A stretch of DNA of 27,772 bases from Gracilaria vermiculophylla. Taxonomy: Eukaryota > Rhodophyta > Florideophyceae > Gracilariales > Gracilariaceae. A model generated the notes under the pieces. That model made no database searches and was not told where the DNA came from. It was given only the letters and a program-made list of their open reading frames with translations. The stretch is taken from assembly GCA_019155205.2 (NCBI GenBank), contig JAHNZQ020000004.1, forward strand, positions 269,037-296,808, in the 5' to 3' direction. Shown here piece by piece: positions 7,559 to 16,260 of the stretch. A program made the position numbers and the translations under genes. The number at the start of each line of letters is the position of its first letter. Position 1 is the first letter of the stretch.

Positions 7559-9090
7559 ATCGTATACAAGTTAATGTGCACATAAAAAGATTGAAGCGCG
7601 ATGCACAGTAACCCAGCGGAACGTTGCCATCCACTTGGTTTTATCAACACAAATCCGAAGCTTCAAATCCAGCTTTGCTCTCCGTCATCGCCACTGCAAT
7701 TCCGTGCACCCCTTCCACACATATCGCCCCAGCACATTCGCAACAGTCTTCACGGAAAAGCGGCGCACTCGGTCGTCACAGTCAAACGGCGCCGCTTCAA
7801 AATGAACCAACGTAGCTAGCACTCAAGTGGCCACCGCGGTTGCTGTCCAACACCAGTGCTTGCACATCAAATTCAAAGCACATCTTTTCTGCCCAGTAAA
7901 ATATCACATCCACGTTGCAAACGATACTTCACTGCACCGCCAAATCGCCGTCGTGCATGCACTTTTACAGCACCACAGAGCGACGTGCACATAGCTTCCC
8001 AATGTGCATGAGCACCAGCAGTCCAGCGCTTGCAAAACAACCACATGTGACCATCATCGTTCAAACTTTCTGTCCCTCATGCAACCAATCACCTGGGGAA
8101 CCCACTGCAGTTCGTCGCCCCAATCCCGATCCCGATTCCAATCTCTCAACGTCAAATACCACCCAACTTGCAATCTTCACACGTTCATCTTCAAATGCTT
8201 GTATTTCACACTCACCCTATTCTCAGCTGCTTTTCGCTCAACATCGCTAATACAATCCCATCATGCATTGCTCACGCTTTCATCCAATTGCACGCCCGAT
8301 GAACAACACAAATCCCACAAACCATTCTTCGCCTTGCAATTATTCGCAACGCAACCGATTGCAACCCGCCCATGCACTTGCCAACACCTTTTTTTCGAAA
8401 CCAAAACCGTTTTAGCCCGTTGTTCAACCTCCCATTGCTGTTGCACACACAACCATGACACACCCTGACACCAATTACAACCGTTCAATCCTCAAACCAA
8501 AAGTCCTCACCTAACTCAATGTGCTTGTGCCCTTCAAACTAACCATGAGCAGCGACTACGTCGAGGCGCCTTATTATTCTATGTTGAACCCATGGCTGCA
8601 TTTTTGGGGGGGCATCTCCTCACTTTGCCTCACATCAGTTCAACAAGCACACGATAGCATCAAATCGAGCGCCCCCGCATTCTCAGCCCAGCTACTCGCT
8701 TGCCCCCAGCTTTTTAGCTGCGAAACAATCGAAAGCAAAGATCGCTCTTTGAGCAAAAGTCGCCGGATTGCCTTCCATGACATTTCGTTCTTTTTGTTCT
8801 TGAGGCAAACGTTAGTCACCAGATACACACCAACCATCCACCACGCACCGCGAGCCACACTGACCTGCAGCACTTGACGTGAATCGTCTTATTTCAATGA
8901 TAGGTAAAACACAACCGCTTGCTTCCACAAAGGAGACAGCTTTATATTATACAGAACAAACTCGCGTAAACTCTTGTGACAGCAAAACACTTTGTACACG
9001 GAATTATAGTGCACTGGGCATATACCCCACTCTATAAACCGGAAAACATGATGGCTATATGACACGCTCGCACCCAAGCATACACGACGA

Positions 9091-11091
9091 TTAAGATTCT
9101 TGCACCTGCCTCCTTAGAACCTTGTTCTCTTCCAGCACCATGTGCTTTTTGTTTGTCAGTTCTTCTACTCTTTGCCGCAGCGCAGCTAGTTCTTTTCGTT
9201 GTGCTTCGAGCTGAGCACGGCGCCTTTGATTGCTTCGTGCAGCGCTCATTCGGTTTTTGATACGCTTCGCCTCCAATTTCGCTTGACGAGCCGCCTCCTC
9301 GATGGACTTGGCGCTCACATGTTCATCCGGTGTTGCAGAAACAGATGCAGCCACAATCGGCACAGGTCTGGGAGCCAATGGCGCAGGTGCCACTCTCTTG
9401 AATATCGGTCGTTGCCCGATTGGATTCGGATTCGCAACCATGCCTCCCTTCGCTATCGAATCTGATACAGGCAAGGGCTGCATCATAGGAAGCAGAAGAT
9501 TATCGCTCGATAAAGGCATGACAGAAGAGTAGTATGATTGCGCTGCAATCTCGCGGAACACTTTAAGGCGAAATGGGTCGATTGTTTCAAACTTGGCTCT
9601 TAACTGACCGGTGGTTCGAGACAGCAACTCGCCCGTTTGAGGATGCATGATGTCCTTGCGCACTTTCGGACTGAAGAAATTACCTTTCAAGGAGCTCTCA
9701 ATGGACTGCAGCGAATCGTACAACGCGGTCATATTGAACGCCCCAGACGAGGTATCGCTTGCCCCGGGGCGGCGTGGAACTCCAACTCCATCTGGAGTAC
9801 CACTTACGTCGGTGGACAAAAGCCATGAGCTGCCATGATCACCATTTTCGAGGTCCGCGGATGGCACTGAGCCAGATGCTTGCTCGACGCTGTTAGATTT
9901 TGATGCCAATGTAAGGGAGGAAGTGGCCGGAGATACCGAGTACGGCTCCTCCTGCACAGCTGGGAACGGGCTTTCATTAGACCGCGGCGTGTTTGTCATG
10001 TTGAACAACTGCTCCATATCCTCAAAGTTTGTGTTTGGAAAGATGTCGTGCATGAGATCTGGCAAGTCGTTCGCGTCACCTGGCGGAATGATGGTGCCAA
10101 TTGTTTCCAAGCCTTGGGCCCAAGTGATGTCCAGGTTTGTGTCAAACTTGAAGAACGGGTCGGGAACTATCTGTTCTCTTGGCTCGAGAACGGGCTCTAG
10201 CTCGAGACCGGGCTCTCCGTTCGAATTCAGGCCAAAGTCCATTGGCATTGGCTTCGGCGATTGCTGCTGCAGATGTTTGTAGGCAGGGTTTGCTGTAGGA
10301 TGGGAATCGATGGGCTCCGTACTGCTCGTTTGCTGGGTGCATTCGGAGTGGATAATTCCATTGACATTGGAGCTGGTATTGATGGCGTGGTCGACATTGC
10401 ATTGTACGCTGAAAACACGACTTGGGAGGTTGTTCGCGCCATAATTGGACTTGGGTATGGCAAAGAAGCAACGATCGCGGGTGGTTTTCGTTCGCCAGCG
10501 CATGGATATCAATCCGGTCATGTACGAGGACAATTCGTTGACGACCATGAGGTAGTCTCGGCGCTCGTTGTGAAAGGTAAAGCGCCCGGGTATGAACATG
10601 GGGGCGCCAAATTCAAAGGGCGGTTCGACAACGGGACCGAACGAAGGGCGCATTGACGCTTGAACAGAACCCTCGCGAATGCCTCGGATGAAAGTGTAAC
10701 CGACGGTGACGCCATCGAGGCGGGCGACGGGCACCAGCAGCAAATCGATGTCCTTTGAAAAGACGAGCTTCTTGTTCTCCGGGGTGGAGGGAAGGGCGAT
10801 GCGGTCGTACGGCTCGATTGGCGCACATTGGTCAGGCGTTGAGATGTCGTGATGCAGATGAATGGCGAGCGCGTTGTCGAAGGACTCGGGCGGCACGGGA
10901 ACTTGCGAATGAAACGGGCGCGCATGGTCGGCGAAGAGCCATTCGGCGACCCACGGGTTTTCTCGGGCGGTACGCAACGCCTGGCTCAGCTCTGTCTGGC
11001 CGAATTGATGAAGCGGGTCGTCCGAGTCTATGAACAGCGGTACCTTGTCGTAGGCGTCGGGTGGCACCGGCAGCGAGTGTTGGTCGCACAT
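9091..11091 (-). CDS. P1: two-block family protein with C-terminal bZIP
   Basis: A 666-residue probable transcription factor. The bZIP lies at the C-terminus: basic region about 609-625 (KRIKNRMSAARSNQRRR), then a zipper in canonical register with Leu638, Leu645, Val652 and Leu659 and Asn656 at an a position. Asn621 stands where the invariant Arg normally is. The N-terminal block has WVAEWLFADHARPFH (47-61), FDNALAI (71-77), DLLLVPVARLDGVTVGYTF (116-134), IPGRFTF (167-173) and LPSRVFSV (222-229). A second block runs LKGNFF (468-473) to VFREIAAQSYYSSVMPL (511-527). Both blocks recur in P2, P3 and P4. Between them is an acidic, Ser/Pro-rich, disordered-looking stretch that could activate transcription. 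I do not recognise the blocks as any named domain. The frame stays open 193 codons upstream, but that part translates the promoter palindrome and lies outside the family homology, so I start at MCDQHSLP. Divergent with P2. Confidence 0.9.
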   Translation of the reverse strand: MCDQHSLPVPPDAYDKVPLFIDSDDPLHQFGQTELSQALRTARENPWVAEWLFADHARPFHSQVPVPPESFDNALAIHLHHDISTPDQCAPIEPYDRIALPSTPENKKLVFSKDIDLLLVPVARLDGVTVGYTFIRGIREGSVQASMRPSFGPVVEPPFEFGAPMFIPGRFTFHNERRDYLMVVNELSSYMTGLISMRWRTKTTRDRCFFAIPKSNYGANNLPSRVFSVQCNVDHAINTSSNVNGIIHSECTQQTSSTEPIDSHPTANPAYKHLQQQSPKPMPMDFGLNSNGEPGLELEPVLEPREQIVPDPFFKFDTNLDITWAQGLETIGTIIPPGDANDLPDLMHDIFPNTNFEDMEQLFNMTNTPRSNESPFPAVQEEPYSVSPATSSLTLASKSNSVEQASGSVPSADLENGDHGSSWLLSTDVSGTPDGVGVPRRPGASDTSSGAFNMTALYDSLQSIESSLKGNFFSPKVRKDIMHPQTGELLSRTTGQLRAKFETIDPFRLKVFREIAAQSYYSSVMPLSSDNLLLPMMQPLPVSDSIAKGGMVANPNPIGQRPIFKRVAPAPLAPRPVPIVAASVSATPDEHVSAKSIEEAARQAKLEAKRIKNRMSAARSNQRRRAQLEAQRKELAALRQRVEELTNKKHMVLEENKVLRRQVQES

Positions 11092-11366
11092 GGCTGCACG
11101 GGGTACGTTGGCGAGGCGCGAGGGGGCGTGGAGGGCGACGGCGGTCTGTGCTTTGTGCCCCGCAGCAGAGACGAGACGGTGCGAGCAAGCGGCGGGGAGT
11201 GAGGGGCAAAGTGCAGCGCAGCACGCCGTGTGCGAGAACTGAAGCGGACAATTTGCACGGTGGCGCTGTCTTGCAGCTCGCCAACAATGATAGCCTTCGT
11301 TACTTGACCAGCGTGAAGTACAAGCGGGAAGGTGACGCGCGACGGCGCGCACTGCACCTCTCGCGC

Positions 11367-11424
11367 GTGTGCCGCGTGGATGCGTGTGTACGTGGGAACG
11401 TACACACGCATCCACGGGGCACAC
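11367..11424. promoter_or_regulatory. 58-nt near-perfect inverted repeat with ACGT cores
   Basis: Arms of 27 nt (11367-11393 and 11398-11424) with one mismatch (11374 against 11417) and a GGGA spacer. The inner 19-nt arm is CGTGGATGCGTGTGTACGT. The centre reads TACGTGGGAACGTA, with an ACGT core on each side, the core recognised by many bZIP dimers. It lies 276 bp from the P1 start and 483 bp from the P2 start. Binding by the cluster's own bZIPs is inference; a transcribed hairpin is an alternative. Confidence 0.6.
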
Positions 11425-11489
11425 TGTTATTGGCGCTATTTTCGGCCAGAGCTGCGGCAGACGAGCGGCTGTGGCAACCACAGGGCTGC

Positions 11490-11495
11490 CACGTG
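11490..11495. promoter_or_regulatory. G-box CACGTG
   Basis: One CACGTG lies 66 bp from the large inverted repeat in the shared P1-P2 promoter. It is a typical bZIP or bHLH target, but a single hexamer is weak evidence by itself. Confidence 0.3.
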
Positions 11496-11722
11496 CTCCC
11501 CGATTCGGAAACCATACGGTATCATACGCGCCGCTCAGGCGCTTACCCTTCAACACCCCCCGTGTGCGCGGCGTCCGCTGGGCCATCCCTGTTCGCCGAA
11601 GGCCCCTGTTGGTTGCTTGCCGACTGGCACAGAGCACGCCGCCACAGCGCCGCCCGAGTTCATGCGCCACCGTGTCGCCACGCTATTCCTCTTCCTCTCG
11701 GTTTTCGTTTCTGCTTACGCTT

Positions 11723-11767
11723 CACACTGCGCAACACACTGCGCAACTCACTGCGCAACACACTGCC
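11723..11767 (+). repeat. 12-bp tandem repeat in the P2 upstream region
   Basis: The unit CACACTGCGCAA occurs at 11723, 11735 and, with one change, 11747, then partially at 11759. Each full unit contains TGCGCAA, close to the C/EBP-type bZIP site TTGCGCAA. It lies about 140-180 bp upstream of the P2 ATG. CCCACTCG-like repeats follow at about 11814-11850. Confidence 0.8.
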
Positions 11768-11906
11768 CACTTGCCCCCATCCCCCCCGCCGTCCTCGCTC
11801 CCCTCGCCTCTCCCACTCGCCCACTCGCCCACTCGCGCCCACTTGCCCACCCCCCCACTGCTCCTTAGCTCTCCAGAGCCTCCCCCGCGTGCACCTTCCC
11901 TGTCCC

Positions 11907-13472
11907 ATGTCTCCTGCCCAGTGTCCCCGCTCCCAACCACAGATCGATGTCGCCGAAGAGTTGCACCGTGCTCTCCGCCTTCCTCGCTCCGAACCTCACG
12001 TTGCCCAATGGCTCTTCGCCAGTCAACAGGCCCCCTTTCACCTCAATTACGACATAATGTCTCCTTCCGCCTTCGATGAAGCCAACGCGTTTGTCTGTTC
12101 GCACTCCTTCGATCTGCTGCACAGCTACACACCGTCTGTTCCGCCAACCCTCACAGCCATCTCCTCCACCACCCTTTACGTGCAAGCTCTTGCAACAGAT
12201 CATATCATTCTTGGCTACACTTTCACTGCCATCATTTCGAAAACTCCTTTGCATCCCGAGCGTGTCCCATCCCACACTCTGCGCCCGGGGCGTTTCGCCT
12301 ACTCCCCTAAACTGAAACTTCTAAACCAATATATTAATATGGCACCTGACTTTGACGCTTTCGTCTGCCTACATCGCCCCACCCATCAACTTCGCGACAG
12401 GCAAGCGTTCATTGTCCCTCACACCTCGTCTCAACATTGCGAGCTTCCCTCCAAGGTCCATTCAGCTTTAGTTTGTAGATGGGAAAAGCTCTCCTCCCGT
12501 CCACACAGGCCCCGAATTTCTCCAATTCTCCCAATTCTCCCAAACTCTGTCGTTGATCAAGATGACGAGCACTGTGTTAAACCCCGAGACGAGCACTCTT
12601 TTGTAAAGGGCCCCTCTGACTACGTCAACGGCGTTTGGGACGGGAATGCCATCCATCAGCTTCCTCGATGCGTTTTAGAGGATCTTGAGCAACCCTTTCC
12701 ATCCAATCAAATCCAAACAGCCCGTTCACAAGATTTGTTTTATCTGTCATCCACGTCATGGCTCTCACGGCGTGATCGTCAAATCTGGAAGCGCTCCTTC
12801 CACCAAACTCCCATCACCCAACCCAAATCTTCTGTGCTCTTTGACATGAGTTCAGTAGGATTACCTCGTCCATCAAAGTCTCCGCGCCTTGAAGCAGACA
12901 AAGCGCCCAAACCCCAGCAGCCACCCCCACTAAACTTCACCATGAGCGACGACTGCTTTTCCTTGGTCTTCAATTCAGAGAATGATGGTGACTTGAGCGA
13001 CGGGAGTGGCGCTTGTGGCGCCGATTCAGACGATGAACACCTCAACTGCCAAAAAGAGCATGCCCGACAGCAGCGCTCCTCCACGGCAGAAATTGTGCGC
13101 CTGCTTGAAGGCACATTTGAAGCAACCAACGCTGTGCGTGTAGAGCACGACCCTCAAACCTCTTCTGTGCGTAAAATAGAGGTATACTTTGCTACCAGCA
13201 CGGCATATCCAATAAGCGCTGATCATTTGACTCGCTTCAGGCAAACTGCACTCCAACAATACTATGGCACTCTGTTGTCGCTACCACATAAAGTGAACGA
13301 TGTACAACAGTTCGGCACCAGCTGGTTGTTCCAAGCAGATCCGCTTGTACCATGTGCTGAACGTATCCACCACAAGGAGGGGGTGATTTCTGGGCCAACC
13401 CGTGAGTCTCAAGACATGTCGTGCACTTGCCAACCAGGTTCGCATACCGAATCTGAAGAGGGTTCATTTTGA
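11907..13472 (+). CDS. P2: two-block family protein without bZIP
   Basis: A 521-residue paralogue of P1, the most diverged of the four. The N-terminal block is clear: HVAQWLFASQQAPFH (31-45), SPSAFDEANAF (52-62), TTLYVQALATDHIILGYTFT (88-107), RPGRFAY (126-132) and CELPSKVHSAL (178-188). The second block is visible as STAEIVRLLEGTF (392-404) to FRQTALQQYYGTLLSLP (444-460). No basic region or zipper follows; the last 60 residues are low complexity. The middle is Ser/Pro-rich with an acidic segment (residues 358-378). The start is the ATG of MSPAQCPRSQ, placed a family-typical distance before the WLF motif; a longer open frame upstream is antisense to P1. The coding strand is strongly C-rich and G-poor. 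Without a DNA-binding domain it might modulate P1 or P3 as a partner; inferred only. Confidence 0.85.
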   Translation: MSPAQCPRSQPQIDVAEELHRALRLPRSEPHVAQWLFASQQAPFHLNYDIMSPSAFDEANAFVCSHSFDLLHSYTPSVPPTLTAISSTTLYVQALATDHIILGYTFTAIISKTPLHPERVPSHTLRPGRFAYSPKLKLLNQYINMAPDFDAFVCLHRPTHQLRDRQAFIVPHTSSQHCELPSKVHSALVCRWEKLSSRPHRPRISPILPILPNSVVDQDDEHCVKPRDEHSFVKGPSDYVNGVWDGNAIHQLPRCVLEDLEQPFPSNQIQTARSQDLFYLSSTSWLSRRDRQIWKRSFHQTPITQPKSSVLFDMSSVGLPRPSKSPRLEADKAPKPQQPPPLNFTMSDDCFSLVFNSENDGDLSDGSGACGADSDDEHLNCQKEHARQQRSSTAEIVRLLEGTFEATNAVRVEHDPQTSSVRKIEVYFATSTAYPISADHLTRFRQTALQQYYGTLLSLPHKVNDVQQFGTSWLFQADPLVPCAERIHHKEGVISGPTRESQDMSCTCQPGSHTESEEGSF

Positions 13473-13726
13473 AAATCGGGTTCATTCTGCAAAATGAGTT
13501 GTGCTGGAAAGCAACACGGGCCAAAAGAACGACATCACGCATGTTTCTGCCCAGAAACATAGACATCAACTTGGTGTGTTCAGGTAGCCGTTCAAAAGTG
13601 AGAGCAATGTGGTTCTTCGAGGAGATTCACATTGCATTTGAACTTGTGAACAGTTCGCCAAATTGCTGTCTTGTGATTCAGTTTGTATCAATCGCGCCTC
13701 AGCCGCAGTCTTTGCATTGCTCTGTA

Positions 13727-13753
13727 ATGATCTTGCACGGTTTGCAAGATCAT
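13727..13753 (+). other. Hairpin in the P2 3' flank
   Basis: Perfect 11-bp stem ATGATCTTGCA with loop CGGTT, 255 nt past the P2 stop. It could be an RNA element of the P2 3' UTR; role unknown. Confidence 0.5.
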
Positions 13754-13835
13754 CAGTCATCCACGACATAGATATATGACATCAGAAAACGTCATACCTT
13801 ATAATACATCCCTCCCGCATGGAACGAGGAATTTG

Positions 13836-13858
13836 CCTCATGTTCAAAAAACATGAGG
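13836..13858 (+). other. Second hairpin in the P2 3' flank
   Basis: Perfect 9-bp stem CCTCATGTT with loop CAAAA; the pairing extends to 13832-13862 with one mismatch. It lies about 80 nt past the first hairpin. Role unknown. Confidence 0.5.
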
Positions 13859-14616
13859 TAAAAGACAACAACTCGCAGCCTGCGAGGACTCGATGACCTG
13901 AAAATAATTGTTAGTCATTCTATCAATGGGCCATGAAGTATAAGTAGAACGTCACTCATTATCTCGCGGGGTACTCTAGGTACTTGACTCTGTCAAGTTC
14001 AAGATATGGTATTCAAGTATGGAAAACATTTGAGCCTTTCTTGTGTCGCCTACGATTCCCTTTCGTAGTATCTGGTGCAAGGAATCTTGCATTTGTTTCT
14101 TTGTTTGAGACCGGTCGAATAAATTACTGCATGGAAACTTCAAGCACGAGGTACCTTCGTGCAGTATTTCTGGTTTGCTCGGACTACTGGAGCGGCGATC
14201 GATCACGTAGCAACGGTCTTTGAATATGATCAATACACTGATGTGATTTCTCGCCCAATTAAACATCATGATGTGGAGATTCATATCAATCGCCTTCGAA
14301 TCTAGACAAAACACTACAACATCCAGACACCCTTCATGACGTCTTTCCGGAAGGATTGAACAACTTTTTCCACGAAACAGCTGTGATGAATTATGGACAT
14401 GTGATCAAGTCTTTGTGGCTAGCAGGGGTCCCTTTACCGGCGACCGTGGCGTGCTGTGGCCCACCCTCGAGAATGTCCATCGCAGAGAAATATACACGGC
14501 TCAGGAAAAAGCCTTCATTGCGCCAGAGCTTTCGGGCCACACTCGGTGTTATCTCAAACTCTGAATATCGGGCCAGAAGCTCAAACAGACCTCCATACCG
14601 TCTACGTTGATTTTTT

Positions 14617-16071
14617 TCATTGAGATGTACTCCTTGCCTCATTTTGTAAGATCTGCAGCCGTAACATTTCGTTTTCTTTCGTCAATAGCTGTCGCCTTGA
14701 TTGAAGATGCTCGACACGCCTTTTGAGCTCTTCAAGCGTTTGAACTTTCCGTTTCCACGTTTGCTTTCGCTTCTCGTTGCTCCGGGCCGCAGATAGACGA
14801 TTGCGCCTCCGACGAGCCTCCTGCATTCGCTCTCTCGCCAAGTCGGCCTCACTTTTCAACGCTGGTAGACCTTCGCTTGTGCAATCGATTGGGTTAGGTG
14901 CAATCCTTCGCGGGCACCCCTTCAGGTCCGGCACAGCATTTTGCAACGGGGGCTGCTGCACATCTGGACGCTCCGAGCTGAGAAGTACCGGAATCGTCAA
15001 TAACTTCTCATCGTTTATGACAGGAATTGTGGAATCAAAGTAAATACTGACTGCAATTCTTCTTAAAAGAGTCGCCTCCAGAGAATCTGCGGTGGCAATT
15101 CTGATGACAGTTTTTTGAACAGGGGAATCAACAGCGAGGGAAAGTGGGCACTGGTTTTCTGAGGTGCCAAGAAAAGTTCCGTTTAGAGATTGGTCGATGT
15201 GCCGAATTGAATTAGACAGAGTAATGAGATTAAACGCTCCGGAGGAGGTATCTGCGGTGCCAGGACTGGCTGGAATGCCAATGTTATCCGACAGAGAAGA
15301 CGTGCCGTCGATAATCCAGGGCAGATGGGATGGTGGCTCTATGTCAAGAAGCGAGAGAATATCAGAAGGTTCACACGACGGGAGACTCACCTCGCTGGGA
15401 TTCTCAAGATGAAGATAGTAATCGATTGAGAGAGGATCAGTTTGTTTGTCGAAAGCGCGTTGCGACAGTGACGGCGAAGACGTGGAGCGGCGTTGGGCTG
15501 TATGTGCGGTGAGCACCTGGTTGGGAAGATTTTCAAAGGAGTATTCTCCACTGGGGCAGGTGAGAAGGAACTGTTTAACGGTGTGGAGGTGGGGAATGAT
15601 GGCCATAACGACGGTATCGCTAGACGTGTAGTAATTGATGACCATGAGGATTTCGGCAGACTGTGAATGGAATGCATAACGCCCGACATGTTTCTTAGAA
15701 TTGGAGCCCAGAGAAATGGTGTAGCCCACGGTGATGGGGTGAATGTGGGCAACGGGGACTAGCAGCATATTGGAAGCAAGTTGTCGAGCATGTGGGTGCG
15801 AGTGGAAAGAATGCATGACGGACAAGGGGTGGGCGAAGTCGAAGGCGGAGAGCGCGACTGGAAGGTTGCGATGAAAGGCGGCACGAGGATCTGAAAAGAG
15901 CCACTGTGCCACCCAACGACGTCGCGAAGCCAGCTGCAAACAGCGCGCCAACAGGGCGCGGCGATGGTGTGCGCGACGGTCAGGGGCGCCGCCTGTGCAT
16001 CTGGCGTCGTCGAAGAAGGAAGGGGGCAGCGGGGCGCTCTGCGGAGCGGGGACGCGCGGGGTGACATTCAT
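14617..16071 (-). CDS. P3: two-block family protein with C-terminal bZIP
   Basis: A 484-residue paralogue of P1. N-terminal block: WVAQWLFSDPRAAFH (53-67), LSAFDFAHPLSV (74-85), NMLLVPVAHIHPITVGYTIS (101-120), VGRYAFH (129-135) and NLPNQVLTAH (181-190). A DTSSGAFN string at 274-281 is identical to P1 447-453 and its flank, and starts the second block, which ends at LLRRIAVSIYFDSTIPV (335-351) and is less conserved than in P4. The bZIP is C-terminal: NRLSAARSNEKRK (424-436), then Leu449, Leu456, Leu463 and Leu470 in canonical register. Asn432 replaces the invariant basic-region Arg, as in P1. The start is the first in-frame ATG; the leader immediately upstream is C-rich (16081-16130 on the plus strand is almost all G). 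Same strand as P4, whose stop is only 189 bp away. Confidence 0.9.
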   Translation of the reverse strand: MNVTPRVPAPQSAPLPPSFFDDARCTGGAPDRRAHHRRALLARCLQLASRRRWVAQWLFSDPRAAFHRNLPVALSAFDFAHPLSVMHSFHSHPHARQLASNMLLVPVAHIHPITVGYTISLGSNSKKHVGRYAFHSQSAEILMVINYYTSSDTVVMAIIPHLHTVKQFLLTCPSGEYSFENLPNQVLTAHTAQRRSTSSPSLSQRAFDKQTDPLSIDYYLHLENPSEVSLPSCEPSDILSLLDIEPPSHLPWIIDGTSSLSDNIGIPASPGTADTSSGAFNLITLSNSIRHIDQSLNGTFLGTSENQCPLSLAVDSPVQKTVIRIATADSLEATLLRRIAVSIYFDSTIPVINDEKLLTIPVLLSSERPDVQQPPLQNAVPDLKGCPRRIAPNPIDCTSEGLPALKSEADLARERMQEARRRRNRLSAARSNEKRKQTWKRKVQTLEELKRRVEHLQSRRQLLTKENEMLRLQILQNEARSTSQ

Positions 16072-16188
16072 TCGAACCGACGGGGGGGGTTGGGGGGGGG
16101 GAGGAAGGGGTGGGAGGGCGGGGCTCGACTTGCGCTCTCAAGGGAGAGGCGGCGGTTGCAGGGCGACGACTGGCATCGCTGGCGGCGG

Positions 16189-16240
16189 GTCATTGGGCAT
16201 TGGGCGCGCGGCACATACGCCCAATAACGGCGCACGTCAT
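16189..16240 (-). promoter_or_regulatory. CCAAT and TGACGT elements upstream of P3
   Basis: Within about 170 bp of the P3 ATG the sequence carries two ATTGG and one CCAAT (NF-Y-type boxes) and, at 16234-16239, ACGTCA, which reads TGACGT toward P3. TGACGT is a bZIP half-site. Presence is seen; function is inferred. Confidence 0.35.
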
Positions 16241-16260
16241 GGCGCGCAGCTGCGTTTAGG

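Larger units (their letters stand above)
6699..9090. other. 2.4-kb stretch without a convincing gene
   Basis: Between the WD40 gene start and the P1 gene stop I see only short open frames with no family resemblance. The GC content falls here from the very high level of the left block to about half. From about 7640 to 8880 the plus strand is strongly G-poor and C/T/A-rich (for example 26 C against 7 G in 8101-8160). Two small minus-strand frames at 7047-7558 are listed separately. No tRNA, rRNA or transposon ends were seen. Confidence 0.55.
11092..11906. promoter_or_regulatory. Shared divergent promoter region of P1 and P2
   Basis: This 815-bp region separates the start codons of two diverging paralogues. 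It holds a 58-nt near-perfect inverted repeat (11367-11424), a CACGTG G-box (11490-11495), four 12-bp repeats with TGCGCAA (11723-11767) and a C-rich leader before P2. Open frames cross it on both strands but match nothing. Confidence 0.6.
13473..14616. other. Convergent intergenic region between P2 and P3
   Basis: About 1.1 kb between the stop codons of P2 (plus) and P3 (minus). Short frames on both strands have no recognisable homology. Two perfect hairpins lie in the P2 3' flank at 13727-13753 and 13836-13858. Nothing else seen. Confidence 0.6.

Noticed and set aside
11092..11670. Extension of P1 upstream to give 859 residues
   Set aside because: The extension translates the promoter inverted repeat and has no counterpart in P2, P3 or P4; an internal ATG at 11091 fits the family.
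11061..11906. Extension of P2 upstream into the P1 gene
   Set aside because: It overlaps P1 coding sequence in antisense and lies outside the homology to paralogues.
13976..14314. Minus-strand frame of 112 codons between P2 and P3
   Set aside because: It opens without ATG and shows none of the family blocks, so it is not a fifth paralogue.
16072..16260. A possible extra bZIP exon for P4 after a GTAACC donor at its stop
   Set aside because: No basic-region or zipper codons are present in the 189 bp before P3, and GTAACC is a poor donor.
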